DNA of 64,000 bases from Dyella kyungheensis (GTDB lineage Bacteria > Pseudomonadota > Gammaproteobacteria > Xanthomonadales > Rhodanobacteraceae): the NCBI RefSeq assembly GCF_016905005.1, contig NZ_JADIKC010000008.1, positions 100,538 through 164,537 on the forward strand. Reading direction: 5' to 3'. Positions within the stretch are counted from its first letter, which is position 1, and every line of letters starts with the position of its first letter. A program made the translations under genes and the position numbers. Of this stretch, positions 20,431 to 28,846 are shown piece after piece. Under the pieces are notes generated by a model, which did no database searches, was not told where the DNA came from, and worked only from the letters and a program-made list of their open reading frames with translations.

Positions 20431-20462
20431 AAAAAAGAGGCGCCGGGCATGCGCGCGGCGCC
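20431..20462 (-). terminator. Terminator between TBDR and TPR-sulfotransferase
   Basis: Read on the minus strand, arms GGCGCCG and CGGCGCC (20456-20462 and 20439-20445) close a 10-nt loop and are followed, after TC, by six T residues (20436-20431). It lies 26 bp past the TBDR stop. Confidence 0.75.
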
Positions 20463-20487
20463 GGGGGAGAGCGACTGCGTGCACTGC

Positions 20488-23400
20488 TCAAAAATCGCAG
20501 GCCACCGACAGGCGGACGCTACGCGGGGGACGGGTGTCCTGTACTCGCCCGTAATCGGGATTGGGGCTGCTGGTCGTACCGAACACGTTGTTGTAGAAAA
20601 TCGGCGTCTGCTCGTTGAACACGTTGAACACCGCGAAGTTGAAGTCGAGCTTGTGGTCGGCCCAGGCCGGCCGGTAATCCACGCTCAGGTCGAGGTTGTG
20701 GACCCAGGGCGAATTGCCCAGCGAGCCCGGTGGCACTGGCACGCCGCCGCACCAGTAATAGGTGTGCGAACCATGCAGGGCCAGCTGATCGGGACCGTAG
20801 CCGCCGCGGCACAGGCGCGGCGTGCCCGAGGTGACGTAGAGATTGGCGCCCACCGTCCACTGCGGATCGATCGCGTACGCGCTGAAGATCTTGAATTGAT
20901 GCGTGCGGTTGTTCGGCAGCACGCCGCTGGACCATTCCATGCGCTCGGGGAAATCCCAGGCGGTGGTGATCGACTCGTACGAGCCGCCCTGTTGCGAGTA
21001 CGTGCTCACCGGTCCTTCGTCGTTGCCCCAGGTGCGCGAGAACACGTAATCGAACTTGGCGAACCACTTGCCGTCCCACTGATGCTCCAGCGACAGGTCG
21101 AGCGAGTAGTAGCGGCGCTCCGGGCCTTTCGGAAAGCCCTGGTCCTGGGCGGTCAAAGTCACCGGCACCAGGCTGCCATTCGGCGCCTTCATCAGGATGT
21201 GGTTGGTCTCGCCCGGATTGATCAGGATCAGGCTTTGCGCCCAGTCCGTACAGCTGTCGGGCGTCATCCACGCATAGCCCTGGTTGCGGCCGGCGGTGCA
21301 CTCGCGTTGCTCGTCGTCGAAGTCGTCGATGATGCGGTTCATGCGCTGATACGTACCGGTGGCACCGAACACCCACGACGTTCCCAGCATCTGGAACTGC
21401 TGCTGCATGCCGAGCACGTAGTTATCGGAGAACTCCGCCTTGATGCCTTGTGCAGCGGAGATGCGCGGGTCCTTCGCCTGGCCATACTCGTTGTCGACGG
21501 ACACACCGGTTTCCGGCGTCTGCGGCAAGGGCTTGAAACCGATCGGCACGCCGGTGTTCGGATCGATGCCGGTGTAGGTGCCGTACACGCCGGCATTCAC
21601 CACGGGCGCGGCGATGGACAGCGCCACCTGTTCCGGCAGCGCCAGATAGTAGCGGCCGGCGTTGCCGAACACCTTCAGGGTGGAATCGCCGTGCACGTCC
21701 CAGCTGAAGCCCAGGCGCGGCGCCCATTGCGGCTTGGTTTCGCGGATATAGGGCACGCCCGAGGCGTCGTAGTTGACGAACTGATCGTTGCGCAGGCCGA
21801 TGTTCAACAGCCAGTCGGGCGTGACCTGCCAGTTGTCCATCACGTACTGCGCGCGCTGCGATACCCGCAGCGAGGCCACGCTGAGATCGACGTGTCGCTG
21901 CACGTAATAGCAATGCTGCTTGCCGTCGGAACCCATATGGCATTGGTCCGATGGCGCCACGTACGGCGGAATATTGGGGTCGGTGCCGAACACCGGCGAG
22001 CCCGGATCGCTTTCGCCGTAGATCCATTCGTAACCCGGACCGGTGTTTTGCGAGCCGTCGTTCAGATCCCAGGAGTTGATGTTGTCGACACCAACCTGCA
22101 GGTCGTGGTCGCCCAGCTTGTAGTTGAGGCTCAGGCGATAGTTGGTGATCGATTCGCTGTGGTTCGGGTCGGCAATGGTCGAGTTGACCTGCGAGTTGCG
22201 GATGCCGCCGGGCGGAACGAAGTTCGGATCCTGCACGGACGCGCTGGAGATGTGCGGCAACTCCGGATCGAAGCCCGGGTACGCCGGCTGCGCGGTGTAG
22301 TAGTGGCCGTGCATCTTGCCGAACATCGCGTTCAGCGTGAGGTTGTCGGTGATGTAGGAGGTGTAATTGGCCACCCACATGGTGAACGACGTTTTGGCCG
22401 TCTGGTCCAGGCTGTTGAAGTCGCCGCGTTGCAGGGTGTCGTAATCGAAATCGTAGAAGGTGCCCGTGGTCTTGTGCGAATTCTTCAGCGCGGTGACCGA
22501 GAACACGTTGCTGTCGTTGATGTTCCAGCTCAGCTTGCCGTACAGCTTGGGATCGCTGACGCTGACCGCCTCGGTGGTGGCGCCGCCGCCGAACTCCGAA
22601 GTCGTCTTGTAATGCGTCTTGTCCTGCTCGGCGGCGATGTACAGGAACAGCTTGTCGCGGATCAGCGGGCCGCTGATGTACGCGTCGTAGATGGTTTCGG
22701 CGGAGCTGTCGTTCTTGTGATAGACGGCGATGTCGCCCGGACGATTGCCGACCGACGTCTCCAGCGGATTGGCGTAGTAATAGTTGTCGGGATCGGCGCG
22801 CAGGCTGGCCGGTTGCGTCAACGCACGCGCACCGAAATGCCATTCGTTGGAGCCGCTCTTGCCGATCTGGTTGATCACGCCGCCGATGGAGCGGCCATAG
22901 CGGGCGTCGTAGCCGCTGATATAGGTCTGCTGCTGGTCGATGGCGCCGAAGGGCAGGGTGATGCCGCCCTGGTTGTTGAGCGCCTCGGTGACGTTCATGC
23001 CGTCGACGTAGTACGCGTTCTCGGCGGTCGAGGCACCGCCGAACACATTGATCGGCGTGCCGAGCGGGCCCTTGGTCAACTCCGGCGAGCCCATGTTGAC
23101 GCCGGGAGCGAGCATCGCGATGTCTTCGGCGGTGCGTGCCAGCGGCAACTGCTGCAGTTGCTTGGCCGTCACCGTGGTCACCTGGTTGGTGGTGCTCACG
23201 TCGATCGGCGGGATCGAGTTGGCCTTGACGCTGACCGACGACAACGTCACCGCGTTGGCCGCGTCGCCGGCCGAAAAGTTGACCACCACCGCGCCTGCCG
23301 CCACCGGGCTGACATCGTCGCGCGTCTGCACCACCTTGCCGTCCCGCAGCAGCGACACCGTATAGGAGCCCACCGGCAGCGTGATCGAGTAGCGGCCGGA

Positions 23401-23622
23401 CGCATCCACCGGGATGGTGCGGTTGAAGCCCGCGCCGCTGGTGATCTGGATGCTTTCGTTCGATGCCACCGGCACCGTGCCGTAGATGGTGCCGTTGGTC
23501 GCCTGCGCCCAGGCGCCTCCGCTCAGCCCCAAGGCGATCGAACCGATGGCTAGCGGCAACGCCTTGCGCCGGAGAACCTGCTGGGGATGCAACGCGCGCA
23601 ACGATTTGCCCCTCATGATCAT
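20488..23622 (-). CDS. TonB-dependent receptor, Oar/carboxypeptidase-regulatory type
   Basis: A 1044-residue receptor. The signal peptide ends near residue 39 (GGAWAQA). Residues about 43-112 are a carboxypeptidase-regulatory-like domain (TIYGTVPVASNESIQI, then GRYSITLPVGSYTVSLLRDG), followed by the plug (VTTVTAKQLQQLPLARTAED near 150, NAYYVDGMNVTEALNNQGG near 200, GYDARYGRSIGGVINQIGKSG near 245) and a large barrel ending in VACDF. This is the Oar-like layout used for protein, peptide or large-glycan ligands; the ligand here is unknown. ATG 23622 is chosen because GGAG lies 5 bp upstream; GTG 23628 and ATG 23616 are alternatives. The gene is followed by a terminator and a TPR-sulfotransferase gene, repeating the pairing at 4.2-8.8 kb. 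Confidence 0.9.
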   Translation of the reverse strand: MIMRGKSLRALHPQQVLRRKALPLAIGSIALGLSGGAWAQATNGTIYGTVPVASNESIQITSGAGFNRTIPVDASGRYSITLPVGSYTVSLLRDGKVVQTRDDVSPVAAGAVVVNFSAGDAANAVTLSSVSVKANSIPPIDVSTTNQVTTVTAKQLQQLPLARTAEDIAMLAPGVNMGSPELTKGPLGTPINVFGGASTAENAYYVDGMNVTEALNNQGGITLPFGAIDQQQTYISGYDARYGRSIGGVINQIGKSGSNEWHFGARALTQPASLRADPDNYYYANPLETSVGNRPGDIAVYHKNDSSAETIYDAYISGPLIRDKLFLYIAAEQDKTHYKTTSEFGGGATTEAVSVSDPKLYGKLSWNINDSNVFSVTALKNSHKTTGTFYDFDYDTLQRGDFNSLDQTAKTSFTMWVANYTSYITDNLTLNAMFGKMHGHYYTAQPAYPGFDPELPHISSASVQDPNFVPPGGIRNSQVNSTIADPNHSESITNYRLSLNYKLGDHDLQVGVDNINSWDLNDGSQNTGPGYEWIYGESDPGSPVFGTDPNIPPYVAPSDQCHMGSDGKQHCYYVQRHVDLSVASLRVSQRAQYVMDNWQVTPDWLLNIGLRNDQFVNYDASGVPYIRETKPQWAPRLGFSWDVHGDSTLKVFGNAGRYYLALPEQVALSIAAPVVNAGVYGTYTGIDPNTGVPIGFKPLPQTPETGVSVDNEYGQAKDPRISAAQGIKAEFSDNYVLGMQQQFQMLGTSWVFGATGTYQRMNRIIDDFDDEQRECTAGRNQGYAWMTPDSCTDWAQSLILINPGETNHILMKAPNGSLVPVTLTAQDQGFPKGPERRYYSLDLSLEHQWDGKWFAKFDYVFSRTWGNDEGPVSTYSQQGGSYESITTAWDFPERMEWSSGVLPNNRTHQFKIFSAYAIDPQWTVGANLYVTSGTPRLCRGGYGPDQLALHGSHTYYWCGGVPVPPGSLGNSPWVHNLDLSVDYRPAWADHKLDFNFAVFNVFNEQTPIFYNNVFGTTSSPNPDYGRVQDTRPPRSVRLSVACDF

Positions 23623-23905
23623 ATGCACTCCACTCTGTTGAAACGCCGGTACTGCGCTTTCCGGTGTGGATGCCGTCTGCCGGCTTCATCGCGTGATCGA
23701 TGAAGCCACGGCCGCTCCCACCGGCAGGTGATGCGAAATCGGATGCTTGGATACGACGTGGCCTGCCGCGCCGACAACGCGCCATGACGTGGCGGCCCGA
23801 GGCTGTCCACGGCAATGCAAACGTTGAAGGTGGCGCTTTGAACGAACCCCGGTCAGCTCAAGTGCACGATCGAGCGTAGTCGTCGTCAGGCGCGAGCCGC
23901 CAATG
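23623..23905. other. TBDR 5' region without a gene
   Basis: This stretch upstream of the TBDR gene holds no convincing coding frame on either strand. It should carry the TBDR promoter and leader; I see no clear operator or riboswitch in it. Confidence 0.5.
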
Positions 23906-23946
23906 AAAAAAATTCGCCACACCATAACTGCGGGTTATGGTGTGGC
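23906..23946 (-). terminator. Strong terminator after gltS, also an ATAAC/GTTAT palindrome
   Basis: A perfect 13-bp inverted repeat (23916-23928 against 23934-23946, 5-nt loop) is followed on the minus strand by a short spacer and seven T residues (23912-23906). It lies 51 bp past the gltS stop. The inner part, ATAAC-N5-GTTAT, resembles the LysR-type motif at 26460 upstream of the same operon. Confidence 0.85.
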
Positions 23947-23996
23947 ACACATGCGGCATCGATGCATGACGGATGGCACGCGCGCTCTGCGTGCGA

Positions 23997-25202
23997 TCAC
24001 GTCCACACGTTGACGAACACCGTGATGATCACCGCATTGGTGAAGTCGATCAGGAACGCGCCGACCACGGGAGCAACCAGGAAAGCGCGCGGTGCGGGGC
24101 CGAAACGTTCGGTCAGCGCGCTCATGCAGGCCATCGCGTTGGCGGTGGTTCCCAGCATGAAGCCGGTGAAGCCGCTGGCCATCACGGCGGCATCGTAGTC
24201 GCGGCCCATCAGCTGCAGCAGCGGCCAGCAGCACAAGGCCACCACCAGCACGGACTGCAACACCAGGTTGACCAGCAGGGGCAGCGCCAGACCGGCCAGG
24301 TCCCACAGGTGCAGGTCCATCAGCACCACCACCAGGAACAGCGAGAGGCTCGCGTTGCCGATCAGCTCCATGCTGCAGACCGACAATCCGAACCAATGGA
24401 AGTGATCGTCGATGTTGCGCAGGACCGCGCCCGCCAGCATGGCGCCGATATAGCTGGGCAAGGTCAGTCCGAGCATGCCCAGGCCCTGGCTGATCCACGC
24501 GCCGATACCCATCGCGATCAGGATGAAGACGAGGCTCTTGAGTCCGGCATGCGCCGGCTCGATGAAGCGGCGCTCCGGCTCCGTCGCTACCGTGGCCGTT
24601 GGCTCGCCCGCGTCGATTCGTGTCGCCGCGGCCGGATAGAGGCCGAGGCGCTCGATCAGCAGCGCCGCCAGCGGCGAGCCGAGGATGGAACCGCAGACGA
24701 TGCCGGCCATTGCATTGGCCAGCGCCACGCTGCGCGCCCCGTGCACGCCGGCCTTGGCGAACAGCGGCGCGAACGCCAGACCGGTGGCGGGACCGCCCGC
24801 CAGGGTGGCCGATCCGGTGACTACGCCAAACAGCGGCGGTAAACCAAACGCCTTCGCCATGCCGATACCGAGCAGGTTCTGCACAACCGCCAGACCGCTG
24901 GCCAGTCCAAGAAACATCAGAATCTGGCGGCCGCCGACCTTGAGCAGACTGGCGCTGGCGTTGAAGCCGATCACGGTGAAGAACGCGATCATCAGCGGTT
25001 GCTCGAAGCTCGTGTCGAACTGCAACGGCGTGATGCCCCAGTGCCTGCACACCAGCATCGCCAACGCCACCAGCAGCCCGCCGATCACCGGCGCGGGAAT
25101 GCTGAAGCGCATGAGCAGCGGCACGCGTTTTCGAATGGCGTAGCCGACGAGCAGCAGCAGGCCGCCGCAGGCCAGTGTCTGGATCGAATCGAGTGTCAGC
25201 AC
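23997..25202 (-). CDS. gltS: Sodium/glutamate symporter GltS
   Basis: A 401-residue inner-membrane protein with the GltS fold. It shows about ten to twelve membrane segments and the family's inverted-repeat signature loops: GSATLAGGPATGLAFAPLF (about 108-126) and GFTGFMLGTTANAMACMSAL (about 352-371), both glycine-rich re-entrant motifs. VIGFNASASLLKVGG near 75 is also characteristic. GltS imports glutamate with sodium. I chose GTG 25202, with AGGG 9 bp upstream; TTG 25208 is an in-frame alternative. It lies 41 bp after the DUF1611 gene on the same strand, so the two form an operon that probably takes up and processes (D-)glutamate. Confidence 0.88.
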   Translation of the reverse strand: MLTLDSIQTLACGGLLLLVGYAIRKRVPLLMRFSIPAPVIGGLLVALAMLVCRHWGITPLQFDTSFEQPLMIAFFTVIGFNASASLLKVGGRQILMFLGLASGLAVVQNLLGIGMAKAFGLPPLFGVVTGSATLAGGPATGLAFAPLFAKAGVHGARSVALANAMAGIVCGSILGSPLAALLIERLGLYPAAATRIDAGEPTATVATEPERRFIEPAHAGLKSLVFILIAMGIGAWISQGLGMLGLTLPSYIGAMLAGAVLRNIDDHFHWFGLSVCSMELIGNASLSLFLVVVLMDLHLWDLAGLALPLLVNLVLQSVLVVALCCWPLLQLMGRDYDAAVMASGFTGFMLGTTANAMACMSALTERFGPAPRAFLVAPVVGAFLIDFTNAVIITVFVNVWT

Positions 25203-25243
25203 GCGCAAGTACCCTGGTCGGCCGCCATGGCGAGTCTATAGGC

Positions 25244-26287
25244 TCACGCAGGGAAGCAGGCGAGGAGATGGTCCGTGATGGATTCGACGCCCATGCTCAC
25301 CGGGTCCTGGCACGGCAGTCCAAACCATGCGCCGATCCGCTCGCAGGTGGCCGCCGCTTCGTGTGCCTGCATGCGCGACGTGTTGAGCGCAATGCCGACC
25401 GGTTTGACGGTCGGGTTGGTCAGGCGTGCCGCGGCCAGATTGGCCTCCATGCAGGCCACCAGATCGGGCATCGGATAATCGGGCAGTCCGCGCATGTGGC
25501 GCCGCGGCGGTTCGTGGCACAGCACCAGCGCGTCAGGTTGCGAGCCGTGCAGCAAGCCGAGCGACACGCCAGCGAAGGACGGATGGAACAGCGAGCCCTG
25601 TCCTTCGATCAGATCCCACCCGTCATCGTCGCGCGCGGGCGAGATCGCTTCCGCCGCGCCGGAAACGAAATCCGCGACCACCGCATCGATCGGTATGCCC
25701 GAGCCGGCGATCAGGATGCCGGTCTGCCCCGTCGCGCGAAAATCCGCCGGACGGCCGCGCCGTCGCAACGATTGTTCCAGTGCAAGCGCCGTGTACATCT
25801 TGCCCACCGAGCAATCCGTGCCGACGGTAAGCAGGCGCCGTCCCAGACGCGGCTTGCCGGTGCCCACGGCGATGCCCGGCTGGGGTGCCCGTGCATCGAA
25901 CAGCGTGAGTCCATTTCGCCGTGCCGCGGCCACGATCTCGGGCTGGTCGCGCAAGCGCTGATGCAGGCCCGACACGACATGCAGGCCGGCATCGAGCGCG
26001 GCGATGGCATCGGCGATGGTCTGCGCATCCATCACGCCGCCGGCATTGGCGGCGCCGATGACCATGCTGTGCGCGCCGCTGGCCCGGCCTTGCGCGATCG
26101 CAAGGTCGGGCAAACCCAAGCTCACCGTGCAATCGGGGCGGCGATGCTGGCCAAGGCACTGCGCCGGCCGCCAGTGCGCCAATCCGCGCGCCGTCTTGAT
26201 GGAGAGCTCGTCGGTGGCGCTGCCCAGGTACAGCAGATACGGCGGATTTGCCCTGGCGCCTGCGGTTTCTTCGCCTTGCTCGGACAT
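25244..26287 (-). CDS. dgcN: DUF1611 protein, DgcN-like D-glutamate N-acetyltransferase
   Basis: A 347-residue DUF1611 protein. The N-terminal domain (about 15-130: YLLYLGSATDELSIKTARGL, VIGAANAGGVM) has a Rossmann-like look. The C-terminal P-loop-like domain begins with GTDCSVGKMYTALALE (about 155-170) and contains DFRATGQTGILIAGSGIPID and EGQGSLFHP (about 220). DgcN proteins of this family N-acetylate D-glutamate, after which a racemase (DgcA) makes the L-form. That partner gene is not in the window, so the name is an inference from family, the neighbouring gltS and the divergent LysR gene. The ATG at 26287 has GGAG 9 bp upstream; the open frame continues 100 codons further without coding character. 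Confidence 0.75.
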   Translation of the reverse strand: MSEQGEETAGARANPPYLLYLGSATDELSIKTARGLAHWRPAQCLGQHRRPDCTVSLGLPDLAIAQGRASGAHSMVIGAANAGGVMDAQTIADAIAALDAGLHVVSGLHQRLRDQPEIVAAARRNGLTLFDARAPQPGIAVGTGKPRLGRRLLTVGTDCSVGKMYTALALEQSLRRRGRPADFRATGQTGILIAGSGIPIDAVVADFVSGAAEAISPARDDDGWDLIEGQGSLFHPSFAGVSLGLLHGSQPDALVLCHEPPRRHMRGLPDYPMPDLVACMEANLAAARLTNPTVKPVGIALNTSRMQAHEAAATCERIGAWFGLPCQDPVSMGVESITDHLLACFPA

Positions 26288-26591
26288 CGGCAATCGCTCC
26301 TTGTTTGCTGATGGTCTGCTGCGCGCTGGAATCGGGCGTGAAGTGCTTGCCGCTGCGCAGGCACGATAGCGTGCAAAGGCGTCCGGCACGGCCTGCCGCA
26401 TGGCCCCGAGCATAGTCACGGCCCGTTGCGCGTCGCCAATGAAAAGATGGGCATATGGCATAACCGGCGGTTGTGGACGCCGTACGATCCGCGTACGGTG
26501 CCCTGGCGTGGTTGGGCGGTCTGTGCACAAGCGCCTCCCTCGGCACGCGTGACGCGAGCTATCGCCAGATGAGGTGGGAGGGGAACGGAAC
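26288..26591. promoter_or_regulatory. Divergent promoter region with LysR-type motif
   Basis: This 304-bp gap separates the DUF1611 and LysR genes. At 26459-26475 it contains CATAAC-N5-GTTGTG, an interrupted dyad with the T-N11-A shape of LysR operators. It resembles the ATAAC-N5-GTTAT core at 23924-23938. Control by the LysR protein is inferred; no gene is seen in the rest of the gap. Confidence 0.5.
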
Positions 26592-27494
26592 ATGCGTCTC
26601 CGTTACATCGAGCTGTTCCATGCGGTCCTGAGCACGGGCAGTCTCACGGGAGCGGCCAACCTGTTGAACATCTCGCAGCCCGCCGCGAGCAAGGCCCTGC
26701 AGCAGGCCGAAAGCCACCTGGGCTTCCCGTTGTTCAGCCGCGTGCGGGGCCGCTTGCAACCGACCCAGCAGGCGCTGCTGATGCGCCACCAGATCGACAA
26801 GCTGATGCGCGATCTGTACGACCTGCGGCGCCTGGCCGGCAGCATCACGCGCCCGGAAAGTCAGCCGCTGCGCGTCACCTGCACGCCCACGCTGGCACAG
26901 GCCCTGGTGCCCGATGCGATCGTTCGATTGGGCAAGGCCTATCCCGAAACCGTGGTCGAGTTGTTCACCCAGCACTCGGCGGTGATGTGCGAATCGCTGA
27001 TGCTGCGCGAAGCCGATATCGGCCTGACCCTGCAGGACGTCAGTCACCACGGTTTGTTGCAGGAGCCGCTGTGCCGCGCCGCGATCATGGCCGTGGCACC
27101 GCCCGGATGGTGGCCGAAACGCGAGCTGGAACGGCCGCTGTCGCTCAGTGCGCTGGCCGACCAGCCGATGATCGGCATCACCGTGCAGGACGCGCTGGGC
27201 GCCATGCTGCAAACCCACCTGTCGATGGTCAAGCCGGCACCACGCACCAGCGTCTGGGTGCAGACCTACCAGCTGGCGTGCTCGCTGGTCGCGCGGGGCG
27301 GCGGCGTGGCGCTGGTCGATCCGTTCACCGCGCAGTGCACCAAGGAACCGGTGCAGAAGCGTGCACTGAAACTGCAGATGGACGTTGTCCTGTATGCGGT
27401 CTACCGGCCGGACAGTCCACTGAACTGCGTGCAGCTGCGTTTCCTCGACTACGTGCGCCAGCTGGCGAAGGGCATGTTGGCCGGTGCCGCCTAG
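26592..27494 (+). CDS. LysR-family regulator of the DUF1611-gltS operon
   Basis: A 300-residue LysR-type regulator. The helix-turn-helix covers about 1-60 (IELFHAVLSTGSLTGAANLLNISQPAASKALQQAE), and the effector-binding domain runs from about 92 to 290 (RVTCTPTLAQALVPDAIVRLG, VWVQTYQLACSLVARGGGVALVDPF). The wording SLTGAANLLNISQPAASKAL is that of the subgroup often placed beside amino-acid or opine catabolic genes. GGGAGGGG precedes the ATG. It is transcribed away from the DUF1611-gltS operon and probably activates it in response to (D-)glutamate or its acetyl derivative; this is inference from position. Confidence 0.85.
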   Translation: MRLRYIELFHAVLSTGSLTGAANLLNISQPAASKALQQAESHLGFPLFSRVRGRLQPTQQALLMRHQIDKLMRDLYDLRRLAGSITRPESQPLRVTCTPTLAQALVPDAIVRLGKAYPETVVELFTQHSAVMCESLMLREADIGLTLQDVSHHGLLQEPLCRAAIMAVAPPGWWPKRELERPLSLSALADQPMIGITVQDALGAMLQTHLSMVKPAPRTSVWVQTYQLACSLVARGGGVALVDPFTAQCTKEPVQKRALKLQMDVVLYAVYRPDSPLNCVQLRFLDYVRQLAKGMLAGAA

Positions 27495-27551
27495 TTCGTT
27501 TCGGCTGGGATGAAGATGCAAGACCCGTTTCATGCATGGCTGGGAGGCCCT

Positions 27552-28259
27552 ATGAAACAACTGATCGCGAGTGGTTTGCTGCTGGCAACGTTCGCTGCCG
27601 CGGCGCAGACCGATCTGCCGGCCGTCAAGGTCACGGCCCCGTATTCATCGATCCACGCCGGTTATCTGATCTCCGGCGATTTCAGGGTCGATCCACGCAT
27701 GCCGTCGGTGGTGTATCCCGCGCAGGCGCTGGTGAAAGACGACATCCTCAGCATCGAGCCGGTGCACCTGCAGGACAACGAATACCTGGTACTGCAGGAG
27801 TGCGCCTCGGCGGATTGCCACGAAGCCTCGATCGTCCGCTATTGGAACTCGGACCATATCGGCGGCGACGATACGCGCCGCAACCGTGTGTGGATCACGC
27901 ATGAGAACAAGTATTTCCTCTGGCTGAAGCGGTTGCCGGAAGTGTCGGGGCAGAGCTGCGGCCAGGGCTGGTTCAAGTCCGACGCCACCACCACGAAATG
28001 CGGCAGCCACTTCACCACCTTCCAGCAGATCAGCCCTCCGCTGATGCTGATACCCACTGGCGAACTGGCGGCCTATCACCAGGATGTCCTGAAACAGGCC
28101 GTCCTGACCGACCCCGAGCCCGTGATCAACCAGACCCACGAAGGTTCCACCTATGTGGTGACCTACGAGGGCGGCAGCACGGTGCGCGTGCGTCGCATGC
28201 ATGCGGCGCAGGACGGCGGGCAGGAAGATCAGGCCTCCAAGGGTTCGCCAAAAAGCTGA
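27552..28259 (+). CDS. Exported protein of unknown function
   Basis: A 235-residue protein with a signal peptide (about 1-19, ending FAAAAQ). I do not recognise the family. The mature part contains four cysteines in pairs (QECASADCHEA near 80; GQSCGQGWF and TTKCGSHF near 138 and 150), suggesting disulfides in the periplasm. Aromatic residues are frequent and the C-terminus is hydrophilic (QDGGQEDQASKG). GGGAGG lies 6 bp before ATG 27552. It lies 57 bp after the LysR gene on the same strand and may be co-transcribed. Confidence 0.7.
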   Translation: MKQLIASGLLLATFAAAAQTDLPAVKVTAPYSSIHAGYLISGDFRVDPRMPSVVYPAQALVKDDILSIEPVHLQDNEYLVLQECASADCHEASIVRYWNSDHIGGDDTRRNRVWITHENKYFLWLKRLPEVSGQSCGQGWFKSDATTTKCGSHFTTFQQISPPLMLIPTGELAAYHQDVLKQAVLTDPEPVINQTHEGSTYVVTYEGGSTVRVRRMHAAQDGGQEDQASKGSPKS

Positions 28260-28846
28260 TCAAAGCGTCCATTCGACCTGAGCTCGCGTGCGCCGTATCT
28301 CGCCGTTGCGCCCCATCTCGCCTGATCGAAAAGTTGTTGCGGCAATCCGGCAATAACTTTCGAATCGGCGTGCGCGAGCATGCGAATTCCTCGGTAGGCC
28401 AAGGCTTCCGCGCTAACCTGAACAGGCATGGTGTGCAAGAGGGGTGGGGCAATCCGCCGCGGCTTCGGCACTTTTTTTGTGACGCAAGTCTTAATTACTA
28501 TGAGAACTGGCCGACAAAGTAAGTCAGCCGACAGCAGGCAAACGTGGAGCTTTGCCCGCCGGTCAGTGCCATTGCGATCGCAGGGCGTGGACCGGCGAGG
28601 ATCGGACAACAGGGGCGTCAGACCTATCAGAACCAGGGGGCAATGGCTGAAGTAACCGGCCATTGTTGAAAGAACCAACGTGAGTGCATCGACGCCTTCC
28701 GCAAATCCGCGGATGAGGCGGTGTGTGCGCGCACCTTGTGGACCGTGTGCGTGGTTCTCCCGTGTTTTTGTTCCCTGGCCTTTTTGGCCGGGTGGCGACC
28801 CTGTGTGTCCGGATCTCTCTTTCAGAAGAACAGGACGCACTTCGCT
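28260..28846 (+). promoter_or_regulatory. Long leader upstream of the TpsA exoprotein gene
   Basis: No convincing gene lies in these 587 bp. An imperfect hairpin (about 28327-28340 against 28350-28362, one bulge and one wobble) sits 70 bp after the preceding stop. A second, GC-rich hairpin with a TTTTT loop (CCTGGCC 28774-28780, GGCCGGG 28786-28792) lies about 55 bp before the exoprotein ATG. The region between is less GC-rich around 28470-28520 and may hold the promoter. Confidence 0.4.

Noticed and set aside
20449..23553. A 1034-codon open frame on the plus strand opposite the Oar-type TBDR
   Set aside because: The minus strand encodes a clear signal peptide, plug and barrel; the plus frame is rich in Val/Arg/Gly/Ala without motifs.
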